A stretch of 6,406 nucleotides of DNA from Neisseriales bacterium. GTDB lineage: Bacteria > Pseudomonadota > Gammaproteobacteria > Burkholderiales > UBA11063. The translations under genes and the position numbers were made by a program. The notes under the pieces were generated by a model. It had not been told where the DNA came from. It did not search any database and saw nothing but the letters and a program-made list of their open reading frames with translations. Where the stretch lies: the NCBI GenBank assembly GCA_008017145.1, contig SSGY01000060.1, positions 1-6,406 on the forward strand, written 5' to 3'. Below are positions 1 through 6,406 of this stretch, piece by piece; the first letter of the stretch is position 1, and each line of letters opens with the position of its first letter.

Positions 1-581
1 CTCCTAATATAGCTCAATCCCAATACAGCTGGGCATATATATTTGTTCCATTGCCAGCTTATTATCTTGGTACAATGCAAGCTATTTTACCCGATTATAA
101 TAATGGTACCACTGGCTTTTCAGTAATGGGGGGCTCTGGCTCTGGTATATTTGATATTACTCAACCTGGTTCTATAGGAACTGTTGCTCAAAATGTTCAA
201 ACTGTTCCACGCGGTACGTATGATATGGAAGGTCCTTTAAATGTAATTAACGTTTACTATAGCAATTCGCTTGTTGTTAGATCCCTACCTACCATATATT
301 ATGATAATTATCACGCATTAATGTTGCAAGCTACATGTGCTACTATACCAGGAACTGGTTCTGGAACTGGATGTGGAATTGCGTTTGCATGTATTCCGGG
401 ATTATCTGATTGTACCAATGCACCTGGTGGAAGCACAGCAACATTAAATGATATGAATTTATCGGCAACTCGCACAAATGATAGTATTCAGTTTGCTAAT
501 GGTGATAATTTACAACTTTCACTAGCAAATATCAATCAGCCAAACAATGCAGGACTGGCAACAATACAATATAGTAATTGA
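1..581 (+). CDS. C-terminal part of an unrecognised Gly/Ser/Thr/Asn-rich, probably secreted or surface protein (5' end outside window)
   Basis: The frame is open from the first full codon at base 3 to the TGA at 579-581, giving about 192 residues with no start. A TTG at 51-53 could be taken for a start, but the frame runs through it with protein-like sequence (QYSWAYIFVPLPAYYLG), so I treat the gene as truncated by the window edge. The product is rich in Gly, Ser, Thr, Asn and Tyr with alternating polar and hydrophobic stretches, as in beta-rich exported proteins. A short central segment (nt about 330-420) carries four cysteines (TCAT, GCGI, ACIP, DCTN) next to Gly-Thr/Ser runs, which could form disulfides after export. 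I do not recognise a family. The secreted location is inferred from composition only, since any signal peptide lies upstream. A separate intergenic region follows, so co-transcription with ubiD is not evident. Confidence 0.7.
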   Translation, partial: PNIAQSQYSWAYIFVPLPAYYLGTMQAILPDYNNGTTGFSVMGGSGSGIFDITQPGSIGTVAQNVQTVPRGTYDMEGPLNVINVYYSNSLVVRSLPTIYYDNYHALMLQATCATIPGTGSGTGCGIAFACIPGLSDCTNAPGGSTATLNDMNLSATRTNDSIQFANGDNLQLSLANINQPNNAGLATIQYSN

Positions 582-704
582 TAGCAATCAATTTTAAAAT
601 GAACTAAACTCAACCAGTTTTGCGAGATCCTAATCTTCATAGTGTTGGTGCGTTCTAAAACTCTAGAAGAAGTATAAAACGCTTAAAAATTGCTAATTCA
701 TTCT

Positions 705-747
705 AATCTAGTGGCAGCGTCAATGTTAAAATAGCTGCTACTAGATT
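705..747 (+). promoter_or_regulatory. 14-bp dyad (hairpin or operator) just upstream of ubiD
   Basis: The left arm at 705-718 (AATCTAGTGGCAGC) and the right arm at 734-747 (GCTGCTACTAGATT) are complementary at all 14 positions, counting one G-U wobble, around a 15-base loop. The right arm ends 17 bases before the ubiD ATG. No T-run follows on either strand, so it does not look like an intrinsic terminator. Two readings fit. It could be an RNA hairpin in the ubiD leader that affects translation or stability. It could also be a DNA operator, since the two arms bracket a possible -10 element. The symmetry is read directly; the role is inference. Confidence 0.55.
724..732 (+). promoter_or_regulatory. 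Possible extended -10 promoter element for ubiD
   Basis: TGTTAAAAT matches the extended -10 pattern (TG, one base, then TAAAAT, one mismatch from TATAAT). It lies in the loop between the two dyad arms, about 33 bases before the ubiD start, and would place transcription initiation near 739. No good -35 hexamer is visible 16-18 bases upstream, which extended -10 promoters can tolerate. In AT-rich DNA such matches arise by chance, so this is tentative. Confidence 0.3.
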
Positions 748-764
748 TAAAAAGCAGATGGACT

Positions 765-2228
765 ATGAAATACCGCGATTTACGAGAATTTATAACTAAT
801 CTTGAATCTCTTGGCGAATTAAAACGCATTCAACAACCAGTTTCCCCACACCTAGAAATGACTGCCTTATGTGATAAGGTATTGCGTGCTGGCGGTCCAG
901 CAATTTTATTTGAAAATCCAACAGGGTATCAAATACCTGTGTTGGGTAATTTATTTGGCACAACCAGACGCGTGGCTCTGGGTATGGGCAAAGATAATAT
1001 CAGCGAATTAAGAGCGGTGGGTGAATTTTTGGCTGAACTCAAAGAGCCACAACCGCCCAAAGGCTTACGTGATGCTTGGGATAAGTTACCGTTATTAAAA
1101 CAGCTTTATAATATGCTGCCAAAAACTATTACTAAAGCTCCAGTACAGCAAATTATCATTGAAAAAGATGAAGTTGATCTGGAAGCTTTGCCGATTTGGC
1201 ATTGCCATAGCGAAGATGTTGCACCTCTAATTACTTGGGGCTTAGTTGTTACCAAAGGTCCATACAAAAAACGCCAAAATCTGGGTATTTACCGTCAACA
1301 AGTTATCGGCAAAAATCGAGTAATTATGCGTTGGTTATCTCATCGTGGCGGAGCACTAGATTATCTCGAGCATTGTCGCGAGAATCCAGATAAACCCTAT
1401 CCGATTGCCGTAGTCTTGGGCTGCGATCCAGCAACCATTTTGGGGGCGGTGACACCAGTTCCTGATAGTCTTTCTGAATATCAATTTGCAGGTTTATTAC
1501 GCGGTAGTCGCACCGAATTAACCAAATGTCTTTTATCTGATTTACAAGTTCCTGCTTATGCCGAGATTGTTTTGGAGGGGTTTATCTATCCAAATGATAC
1601 AGCGGTAGAAGGACCCTATGGCGATCATACTGGATACTATAATGAACAAGATACTTTTCCAGTAATGACTATCGAAAAAATTACGATGCGTGAAAACCCG
1701 ATTTATCATAGCACTTATACCGGCAAGCCGATTGATGAGCCGGCAATTTTGGGGGAAGCTCTAAATGAAGTCTTCGTTCCGCTATTACAAAAGCAATTTC
1801 CCGAAATTATTGATTTTTATCTACCTCCCGAAGGATGTAGTTATCGTTTAGCAGTTGTGTCGATTAAAAAACGTTATGCTGGACATTCTAAACGGGTAAT
1901 GCTGGGTATTTGGAGCTATCTACGTCAGTTTATGTATACCAAATTTATCATTGTAGTTGATGATGATGTAAATATTCGTGATTGGAAAGATGTTATCTGG
2001 GCACTAACGACCCGAGTTGATCCCTTACGTGATACCACAATGATTGATCGTACACCAATCGATTATCTGGATTTTGCATCGCCAATTTCTGGTCTAGGAA
2101 GCAAAATGGGCATTGATGCGACCAATAAAATTCATGGTGAAACTAATCGCGAATGGGGAAGGATAATTACTCAAGATCCACTGGTGAAAGCTAAAATGGA
2201 TGAACTATATAATAACATATTTAAATAA
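765..2228 (+). CDS. ubiD: UbiD, 4-hydroxy-3-polyprenylbenzoate decarboxylase
   Basis: UbiD removes the carboxyl group of 3-polyprenyl-4-hydroxybenzoate to give 2-polyprenylphenol in ubiquinone synthesis. It uses prenylated FMN made by UbiX, plus a divalent metal. The 487-residue product is full length (the E. coli enzyme is about 497). Family landmarks sit at a constant offset of three from the E. coli numbering as I recall it: Asn172 and Glu238 (metal), Ile175-Arg177 (IYR), Arg189-Leu191 (RWL) and Arg194-Gly195 (prFMN phosphate and ring contacts), and Asp287 in EGPYGDHTG (catalytic acid). The sequence reads most like betaproteobacterial UbiD ([34 protein letters not shown]). The ATG at 765 is the family start (MKYRDLREF); its Shine-Dalgarno is poor, and the ATG at 758 is out of frame. 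The partner ubiX is not in this window. The lysR-type gene follows after about 27 bases. The gene looks intact. Confidence 0.97.
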   Translation: MKYRDLREFITNLESLGELKRIQQPVSPHLEMTALCDKVLRAGGPAILFENPTGYQIPVLGNLFGTTRRVALGMGKDNISELRAVGEFLAELKEPQPPKGLRDAWDKLPLLKQLYNMLPKTITKAPVQQIIIEKDEVDLEALPIWHCHSEDVAPLITWGLVVTKGPYKKRQNLGIYRQQVIGKNRVIMRWLSHRGGALDYLEHCRENPDKPYPIAVVLGCDPATILGAVTPVPDSLSEYQFAGLLRGSRTELTKCLLSDLQVPAYAEIVLEGFIYPNDTAVEGPYGDHTGYYNEQDTFPVMTIEKITMRENPIYHSTYTGKPIDEPAILGEALNEVFVPLLQKQFPEIIDFYLPPEGCSYRLAVVSIKKRYAGHSKRVMLGIWSYLRQFMYTKFIIVVDDDVNIRDWKDVIWALTTRVDPLRDTTMIDRTPIDYLDFASPISGLGSKMGIDATNKIHGETNREWGRIITQDPLVKAKMDELYNNIFK

Positions 2229-2245
2229 TGATTAATTCACGCTTT

Positions 2246-2249
2246 GGAG
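2246..2249 (+). promoter_or_regulatory. Shine-Dalgarno that sets the LysR start at ATG 2256
   Basis: GGAG lies six bases before the ATG at 2256. A longer frame could begin at TTG 2244, but that codon overlaps this GGAG and would add only four residues (MESI) ahead of the typical LysR N-terminus MLDDILLFVHL. ATG 2256 is therefore the likely start. Confidence 0.75.
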
Positions 2250-2255
2250 TCTATT

Positions 2256-3164
2256 ATGTTAGATGATATTTTGTTATTTGTGCATCTAGTTAATATTGGT
2301 AATTATAGTCAAACTGCAAATAAATTTCACATTAGCCAGCCTACGCTTAGCCGTAAGATTTCACAACTAGAGCAAAGTCTTGGTGTGCCACTGATTAAAC
2401 GTAACACCTGTAATTTTGAAATAACTAGCGCGGGGTATAGATTGTATGAGGGGTTTAGTGGTCAGGTTGATCACTATAATAAGATTATTAATAGCCTTAA
2501 ACGAGAAGGTGAGTCAATCAGTGGGAAGTTAAATGTTTCATTACCAACTGCATTATCTATTTATGGAATTGCTCCATTTGTTGCCGAATTTATGCAGAAA
2601 AATCCAGGAATTGAACTGAATATTGCATACCAAAATCGTGAGATTGATTTGGTTCGTGAAAAGTTTGATTTAGCAGTAGTTAGTGAGATTCCTAAACAAC
2701 AAACTACTAAAATAAAGCTGCTCCACTCAGTGCCCTTACATATTTATTGTACACCAGAATATATAGAGCGTTACGGTTTGCCAGACTCTATCCATGACTG
2801 TATTGCAACACATTTAACTACTGGATCGCTTAAGGGGGGCAGTATCTCGGAACAAGATTATTTTTTGCACCATGATAGTGGTGAAGAGCTGCATTTGGTT
2901 GGTAGTTCACGGCTTAATGTAAGTAATAGTATGCATGGTAAATATATGGCTTTGAGCGGACATGTTATTGCTGGTGGTTGGGATGAGTTATATGCCGAAG
3001 AGCTTGCATCAGGTCAGTTGATCAAAATTTATCCCGAATATAATTGAGGCATGCTATCCTTCTATCTAGTGCGCCTTCCAAATAGTGAAAGTGTTTTGAC
3101 CGATCTGTTTATTCAGTTCATTGAGGAATGCTTTGCACGTTTAAAAAATCCAGTTACAGAATAA
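2256..3164 (+). pseudogene. LysR-family transcriptional regulator interrupted by an in-frame TGA near its C-terminus
   Basis: This is a LysR-type regulator, normally a tetrameric DNA-binding protein with an N-terminal winged helix-turn-helix and a two-lobed effector domain. From ATG 2256 the product has 263 residues. The HTH spans about 18-50 (SQTANKFHISQPTLSRKISQLE, split here as SQTANKFHIS and QPTLSRKISQLE), followed by the linker helix and the effector domain from about residue 90. It stops at TGA 3045-3047, just after ASGQLIKIYPEYN. The same frame then continues for 38 codons to TAA 3162-3164, reading GMLSFYLVRLPNS and then a helix-like DLFIQFIEECFARLKNP, the strand-plus-helix ending expected of LysR proteins. 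The restored length of about 302 codons matches the family norm near 300. The restored stop sits directly at the pdxY ribosome site, 9 bases before its ATG, as expected for an intact operon gene. A TGG-to-TGA change would explain the break. The truncated protein may be unstable. Target genes are unknown; ubiD or pdxY are the obvious guesses. Confidence 0.85.
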
Positions 3165-3173
3165 AGGAAGAAA

Positions 3174-4037
3174 ATGGCAAATATTTTATCGTTACAATCG
3201 CATGTGGCATATGGCTACGTAGGAAATCGTGCTGCAGTTTTTCCTTTGCAGCGTTTAGGTCATGAAGTTGTTACAATTAATACTGTACAGTTTTCGAACC
3301 ATACTGGTTATGGCTCATGGACTGGTGATATTATGACTGTTGAACATATTGATAAAATTTTTGCAGGTCTAGAGCAACAAGGTATGCTTAGATATATTGA
3401 TGGTGTATTAACCGGATACTTAGGCGATAGCTCTCTTGGTGAGGTACTTCTAAAGTGGCTACAGAAATTACGTGTAATAAACCCACAGTTAATCTATTGC
3501 TGTGATCCAGTAATTGGCGATATTGGTCGTGGTGTCTTTGTTAAGGCTGGAGTACCGGAGTTTTTTCGCGACCAAGCCTTACCCAATGCAACCATTTTAA
3601 CCCCCAATCAATTTGAATTAACTAATTTAACTGGGATTGAAATCGCGACTCTTGCCGATGCCAGAGAGGCATGTGCTGTGCTTCATGATAAAGGCGCTAA
3701 ACAAATTTTGGTAACCAGTTTAACTAGAAATGATGCTGATCCATCGCAGATTGAGATGTTATTGTCAAGCAAATACGAAGCTTATCTAGTTGCCACTCCA
3801 CGGCTTGAGATGCCAATTGCACCGAATGGATCTGGTGATATGACAGCGGCAATTTATTTGGCTAAATATCTTGAAACTAAAAATTTGAAACTAAGTTTAG
3901 AACACACCGCTGCCGCATTATTTGCAATATTTGCTGAGACTCTGAAACTTGAAAGAAGAGAACTTGCAATTATATCGGCGCAAGATGAATTATTAAACCC
4001 TAAGCACAGGTTTACAGCATCAACTATTACATTATGA
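3174..4037 (+). CDS. pdxY: PdxY, pyridoxal kinase (vitamin B6 salvage)
   Basis: This ribokinase-fold cytoplasmic enzyme phosphorylates pyridoxal with ATP to give pyridoxal 5'-phosphate. The product has 287 residues, the usual PdxY length. Landmarks in order are: [21 protein letters not shown] near residues 6-26 (substrate pocket, split as [12 protein letters not shown] and NRAAVFPLQ), [12 protein letters not shown] (36-47), CDPVIGD (110-116), [12 protein letters not shown] (143-154), LVTSL (179-183) and the anion-hole/catalytic NGSGD ending in Asp222, the general base. The start is clear: an AAGGAAG Shine-Dalgarno lies just before ATG 3174, overlapping the end of the restored LysR frame. The position after CDPVIGD where I recall an active-site cysteine in E. 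coli PdxY (near residue 122) is Val121 here. PdxY rather than PdxK is supported by length and motif wording. The gene looks intact and murQ follows after 70 bases. Confidence 0.95.
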   Translation: MANILSLQSHVAYGYVGNRAAVFPLQRLGHEVVTINTVQFSNHTGYGSWTGDIMTVEHIDKIFAGLEQQGMLRYIDGVLTGYLGDSSLGEVLLKWLQKLRVINPQLIYCCDPVIGDIGRGVFVKAGVPEFFRDQALPNATILTPNQFELTNLTGIEIATLADAREACAVLHDKGAKQILVTSLTRNDADPSQIEMLLSSKYEAYLVATPRLEMPIAPNGSGDMTAAIYLAKYLETKNLKLSLEHTAAALFAIFAETLKLERRELAIISAQDELLNPKHRFTASTITL

Positions 4038-4107
4038 GATTTAGGTTGCAGAGAAGCACAAACAATATGGGATATAACACAATAAATAATTTATCAAAGG
4101 AAAATTC

Positions 4108-5016
4108 ATGCAACAACAAGAAATTTTGGCACAGTTAAAAACATTAACTACTGAAAATATTAATCCTAGTTCTCTAAACATTGATATTGTACCTACGCTT
4201 GAAAAATTGAAAATTATCAATCAGGAAGATCAAAAAGTAGCTTTGGCGATTGCTGAAGAATTACCGGCAATTGCTACTGCAGTCGATGCAATTACAGCAG
4301 CGATGAAAAACGGTGGACGTTTGATTTATATTGGTGCTGGTACTAGTGGACGTTTAGGAATTTTGGATGCGGTAGAGTGTCCGCCAACTTATGGAGTTGA
4401 CTATAATACCGTAGTTGGACTTATTGCTGGAGGTGAGAAAGCGTTTATTAAAGCTCAGGAAGGTGTTGAAGATAAGGAAGAACTTGGTGTTGAAGATCTT
4501 AAACAAGCCAATTTAACATCGCATGATATTGTGTGTGGAATTGCTGCTTCAGGCCGCACTCCTTATGTAATCGGTGGTTTGGATTATGCTCGCTCGCTGG
4601 GGTGTAAAACAATCGCAGTTGCCTGTAATAAAAATAGTGTGATCGGGGAACATGCGGATATAAAAATCGAAGTTTCCGCTGGCGCAGAAGTAATTTCTGG
4701 TTCAACCCGAATGAAAGCTGGGACTACTCAAAAACTAATCTTGAACATGCTAAGTACGACGACTATGATCAATCTTGGTAAAGTCTATAAAAACTTAATG
4801 GTTGATGTAAAAACGTCCAATGCTAAACTAGAAGCACGTGCGAAAAAAATTATTATGGAAGCAACTGAAGTTGATTATGCTACTGCAGAAAAATTCTTGA
4901 AGCTTGCCAATAATCATGTTAAAACTGCAATCGTAATGATAATAAATAATTTGACTTTGGAGCAGGCAAATGCAAAACTAGTTGCTAGTTCAGGAGTAAT
5001 TCGCGATATTCAATAA
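4108..5016 (+). CDS. murQ: MurQ, N-acetylmuramic acid 6-phosphate etherase
   Basis: MurQ cleaves the lactyl ether of MurNAc 6-phosphate to give GlcNAc 6-phosphate and D-lactate, in cytoplasmic recycling of peptidoglycan. The 302-residue product matches the family length (about 298 in E. coli). It has one SIS sugar-phosphate isomerase fold. Signature segments are IGAGTSGRLGILDAVECPP (75-93), GGEKAFIKAQEGVED (108-122), GIAASGRTPYVIGGL (144-158) and ISGSTRMKAGTTQK (196-209). The two acidic catalytic residues known from E. coli (Glu83 and Glu114) correspond to Glu90 in AVECPP and Glu121 in GVED. A good Shine-Dalgarno (AAGGAA, 4097-4102) precedes ATG 4108. The transporter murP and the kinase anmK, common partners, are not beside it, so the source of its substrate cannot be read here. 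An AT-rich palindrome (4082-4094) precedes the ribosome site. The gene looks intact. Confidence 0.96.
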   Translation: MQQQEILAQLKTLTTENINPSSLNIDIVPTLEKLKIINQEDQKVALAIAEELPAIATAVDAITAAMKNGGRLIYIGAGTSGRLGILDAVECPPTYGVDYNTVVGLIAGGEKAFIKAQEGVEDKEELGVEDLKQANLTSHDIVCGIAASGRTPYVIGGLDYARSLGCKTIAVACNKNSVIGEHADIKIEVSAGAEVISGSTRMKAGTTQKLILNMLSTTTMINLGKVYKNLMVDVKTSNAKLEARAKKIIMEATEVDYATAEKFLKLANNHVKTAIVMIINNLTLEQANAKLVASSGVIRDIQ

Positions 5017-5024
5017 ACTTCTGG

Positions 5025-6290
5025 GTGTGTGCAATTATTCTCGCTAATAGCTCGTGTAATATCAAGCTAAATGTCATAGCTGGAGCGATTGCTGGAAGCC
5101 TAGGTTTTAGTGTTAATAATGATGCTTCATTAGCAAGTGAGCTGATTAAATCTTCACAATCAATGACTACTGCTTTACCGATAGGGGTTGAACAAGCCTA
5201 CTACAATAGTGTTATTGGTGCTGATGGTGTTACTTTAAGCTATTACCACACAGTAATTGCTGGAGTACCATATATTTTGGTAAGTGGAATCGTGGCTTCA
5301 GATAAAACTGGAAGCTTTAACAAGATTGTCTTGGTTGACGGTAATGGTCACCCACTTCCTAACCAACAGCTAATTAGCGGCAATGTTAGTAGTGCTCAAG
5401 GTTCAACTTTTAGTGTTCTACTTCCAATTTCAGCAAGTAGCGGAATTAGCCAGACAATTAAAGTTCAAACTCAACAGGTAGCGAGTGACGGCAGTGTAAC
5501 GATAATTTCGACTGCGGCGGGAGGTAGCACTCTGACTACTACCAGCGGGGTTGGTATTACTGATATGTTACCGGGTGCAATTTATCTGACAACTGCTAAT
5601 CCTGAACAAACTATTACGTTAGTAAATAGTGGAGATACATCAGCTCAATTACAAAGCTTAATAGCAAATAATCCCAATATTGAAGTAGTCTTTAGTCCAG
5701 TAAGTTTAAATGGTGGTGAAACAACTACCGCAACTTTTAAACTGAAGAATCCGGTATTACCTGCAACTAGTGGAGCCATAACACTAAATTATAACAATGG
5801 TAAGGAAAATACGAGTACTAGTGCGGTTGCTGAGCAGAATGTTAGTCCACAACCGAATCCTAGTCCGAGCCCAACACCGACACTGGTTCCGCCAGCACCA
5901 GTTGTTGGCTTAACTAGCGTGATTAGTCCGGATAATGATTTCTTTACTACTACTGCAATCGGAACGGTATCCCGTCAACTGACTTTAACTAATAGCGGCA
6001 ATACGGTTGAAGATAATCTAGTCTTGACTTTACCTGCAAACTTCACAATAAGTAGCGGCAATAGTAATAGCTGTACGGTAACTCAAGGAACCAGTCCGGC
6101 AACCATTAGTGATAGTCTTGCTGCAAGTAGCGGTAGTTGTGATGTAACGGTAACTTATAATAACACGACGGCAACCGCTCAAAATACTGGAGATATTAGT
6201 ATTGCTTACAATTACAACGGCAGTAGTGGTGCGGTAATACTCCCATTTTTAGAGCAATTTAAAAGTATAGATTATTTACGGCTTAAATAA
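5025..6290 (+). CDS. Secreted Ig-like repeat protein with Pro-rich linker; start uncertain, 3' end probably replaced by IS sequence
   Basis: The frame encodes 421 residues of Ser/Thr/Asn/Gly-rich, beta-type sequence. Residues 14-37 look like a signal peptide: a lysine, the hydrophobic core VIAGAIAGSLGF, then SLA as a possible cleavage site. Two related Ig-like units follow. Their matching landmarks are TITLVNSGDT (196-205) with QLTLTNSGNT (318-327), and SGAITLNYNNG (249-259) with GDISIAYNYNG (389-399). A Pro/Ser linker (about 271-293) separates them. The second unit has a cysteine pair (350 and 372) and SLAASSGSCDVTVTYNN, reminiscent of ASH / choice-of-anchor D domains. An earlier beta region covers about 55-165. 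The start is doubtful: GTG 5025 is only 8 bases after murQ, without a Shine-Dalgarno, and no better start codon precedes the signal-like core. After about residue 402 the sequence changes character (ILPFLEQFKSIDYLRLK) and runs into the IS end, so the native C-terminus is probably lost. The product may be non-functional. The family name is tentative. Confidence 0.6.
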   Translation: MCAIILANSSCNIKLNVIAGAIAGSLGFSVNNDASLASELIKSSQSMTTALPIGVEQAYYNSVIGADGVTLSYYHTVIAGVPYILVSGIVASDKTGSFNKIVLVDGNGHPLPNQQLISGNVSSAQGSTFSVLLPISASSGISQTIKVQTQQVASDGSVTIISTAAGGSTLTTTSGVGITDMLPGAIYLTTANPEQTITLVNSGDTSAQLQSLIANNPNIEVVFSPVSLNGGETTTATFKLKNPVLPATSGAITLNYNNGKENTSTSAVAEQNVSPQPNPSPSPTPTLVPPAPVVGLTSVISPDNDFFTTTAIGTVSRQLTLTNSGNTVEDNLVLTLPANFTISSGNSNSCTVTQGTSPATISDSLAASSGSCDVTVTYNNTTATAQNTGDISIAYNYNGSSGAVILPFLEQFKSIDYLRLK

Positions 6291-6406
6291 TTACTTCTTA
6301 AATACTGGTGGTATGCCACCATTTGCCATATGTGGTCTCACATTATTATACATCCAGAGCCACTGAGTTGATTGTTGTTTTACTTGCTCAATGCTCTCAA
6401 ATAAGC
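6230..6406 (-). mobile_element. End of an IS3-family insertion sequence (element continues past the window)
   Basis: The - strand transposase C-terminus (6291-6406) identifies the element. Its terminal end must lie a short distance to the left of 6291. I place it at roughly 6230-6240, where the surface-protein frame changes from Ser/Asn/Gly-rich beta sequence to unrelated residues, and where CTCCCATTTTTAGAG (from 6240) resembles the CCCATTTTTAG-type ends of some IS3 elements. The exact boundary, the inverted repeat and the target duplication cannot be shown because the other end is outside the window. Confidence 0.55.
6291..6406 (-). CDS. IS3-family transposase OrfB, C-terminal fragment (start outside window)
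   Basis: Read on the - strand, an open frame runs from the window edge to the TAA complementary to 6291-6293, giving 38 codons. The segment contains FESIEQVKQQSTQWLW followed by MYNNVRPHMANGGIPPVF. It matches the end of the rve integrase core of IS3-family OrfB proteins (typically W-YN-ERP-MA-GGI-P). The DDE catalytic residues would lie upstream, outside the window. The usual ERPH glutamate is Val here (NVRPH). The fragment is convergent with the surface-protein gene, whose stop codon ends at 6290, immediately next to this one. Whether the full transposase is intact cannot be judged. Confidence 0.8.
   Translation of the reverse strand, partial: LFESIEQVKQQSTQWLWMYNNVRPHMANGGIPPVFKK

Larger units (their letters stand above)
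582..764 (+). other. Intergenic region between the partial surface-type gene and ubiD
   Basis: This stretch of about 180 bases is AT-rich and I see no coding frame of any length in it on either strand. Its left edge has a weak A/T hairpin (576-593) over the preceding stop codon. Its right part holds a strong dyad at 705-747 and a possible extended -10 at 724-732. A TATAAA at 673-678 has no good -35 partner at normal spacing. It most likely contains the ubiD promoter and leader. Confidence 0.6.

Noticed and set aside
51..53. TTG as the start of the first gene
   Set aside because: The frame is open and protein-like to the window edge, there is no Shine-Dalgarno upstream, and no signal peptide follows.
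576..595. Hairpin AATTGAT-agca-ATCAATT as an intrinsic terminator of the first gene
   Set aside because: The stem is seven almost pure A/T pairs, it overlaps the stop codon, and only a short T-run follows; too weak to call.
3045..3047. Programmed recoding of UGA (selenocysteine or tryptophan) in the LysR gene
   Set aside because: LysR regulators are not selenoproteins, I see no convincing SECIS-like hairpin right after the codon, and UGA acts as a normal stop for the first gene and pdxY. A nonsense mutation is simpler.
4046..4078. TTGCAG and TATAAC as a murQ promoter
   Set aside because: The spacer is 21 bases, outside the workable 16-19 range, and neither hexamer is close to consensus in the key positions together.
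4082..4094. Palindrome ATAAAT-A-ATTTAT before the murQ ribosome site as an operator
   Set aside because: It is perfect but made only of A and T in an AT-rich genome, and similar AT strings occur inside murQ; no reason to assign a function.
4499..4705. A 68-codon open frame on the - strand inside murQ
   Set aside because: It lies wholly within the strongly conserved murQ coding sequence, has no ribosome site of its own and shows no recognisable domain; it is a shadow frame.
6308..6321. Inverted repeat GGTGG-TATG-CCACC near the right edge
   Set aside because: It falls within transposase codons for the conserved Gly-Gly-Ile-Pro-Pro motif, so the symmetry is explained by coding sequence.
1..6406. 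tRNA, rRNA, CRISPR arrays, riboswitches or prophage genes
   Set aside because: I saw no tRNA-like cloverleaf, regularly spaced repeats, known riboswitch core or phage protein on either strand.

Overview
The window is AT-rich chromosomal DNA from a Gram-negative bacterium. The UbiD, PdxY and MurQ proteins look proteobacterial. UbiD reads most like a betaproteobacterial (Neisseria-type) protein, but I cannot name the genus from the sequence alone. All substantial genes lie on the + strand, except a transposase fragment at the right edge. UGA is an ordinary stop here: it ends the first gene and pdxY, and the tryptophan codons in the genes I read are TGG.

Layout. (1) Bases 1-581 are the 3' end of an unrecognised Gly/Ser/Thr/Asn-rich, probably extracytoplasmic protein. 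(2) Bases 582-764 are a gene-free gap that ends in a 14-bp dyad just before ubiD; a possible extended -10 lies between its arms. (3) Bases 765-5016 hold four same-strand genes: ubiD (prenylated-FMN decarboxylase of ubiquinone synthesis), a lysR-type regulator, pdxY (pyridoxal kinase) and murQ (MurNAc-6-phosphate etherase). The gaps are about 27, 9 (counting the full regulator frame) and 70 bases. (4) Bases 5025-6290 hold a secreted protein of Ig-like beta domains and a Pro-rich linker, with no convincing start signal. (5) From roughly 6230 the sequence appears to be the end of an IS3-family insertion sequence, whose transposase C-terminus reads on the - strand from the window edge to 6291.

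How the genes relate. UbiD, PdxY and MurQ belong to three separate pathways: ubiquinone, vitamin B6 salvage and cell-wall recycling. They look like a housekeeping run rather than one system. Two decay events stand out. The LysR gene is cut by an in-frame TGA about 39 codons before its natural end, and the rest of the family C-terminus stays readable in the same frame. The surface-protein gene seems to have lost its natural 3' end to the IS. I found no convincing novel defence, RNA or biosynthetic system; the best leads are these gene-decay events and the dyad upstream of ubiD.
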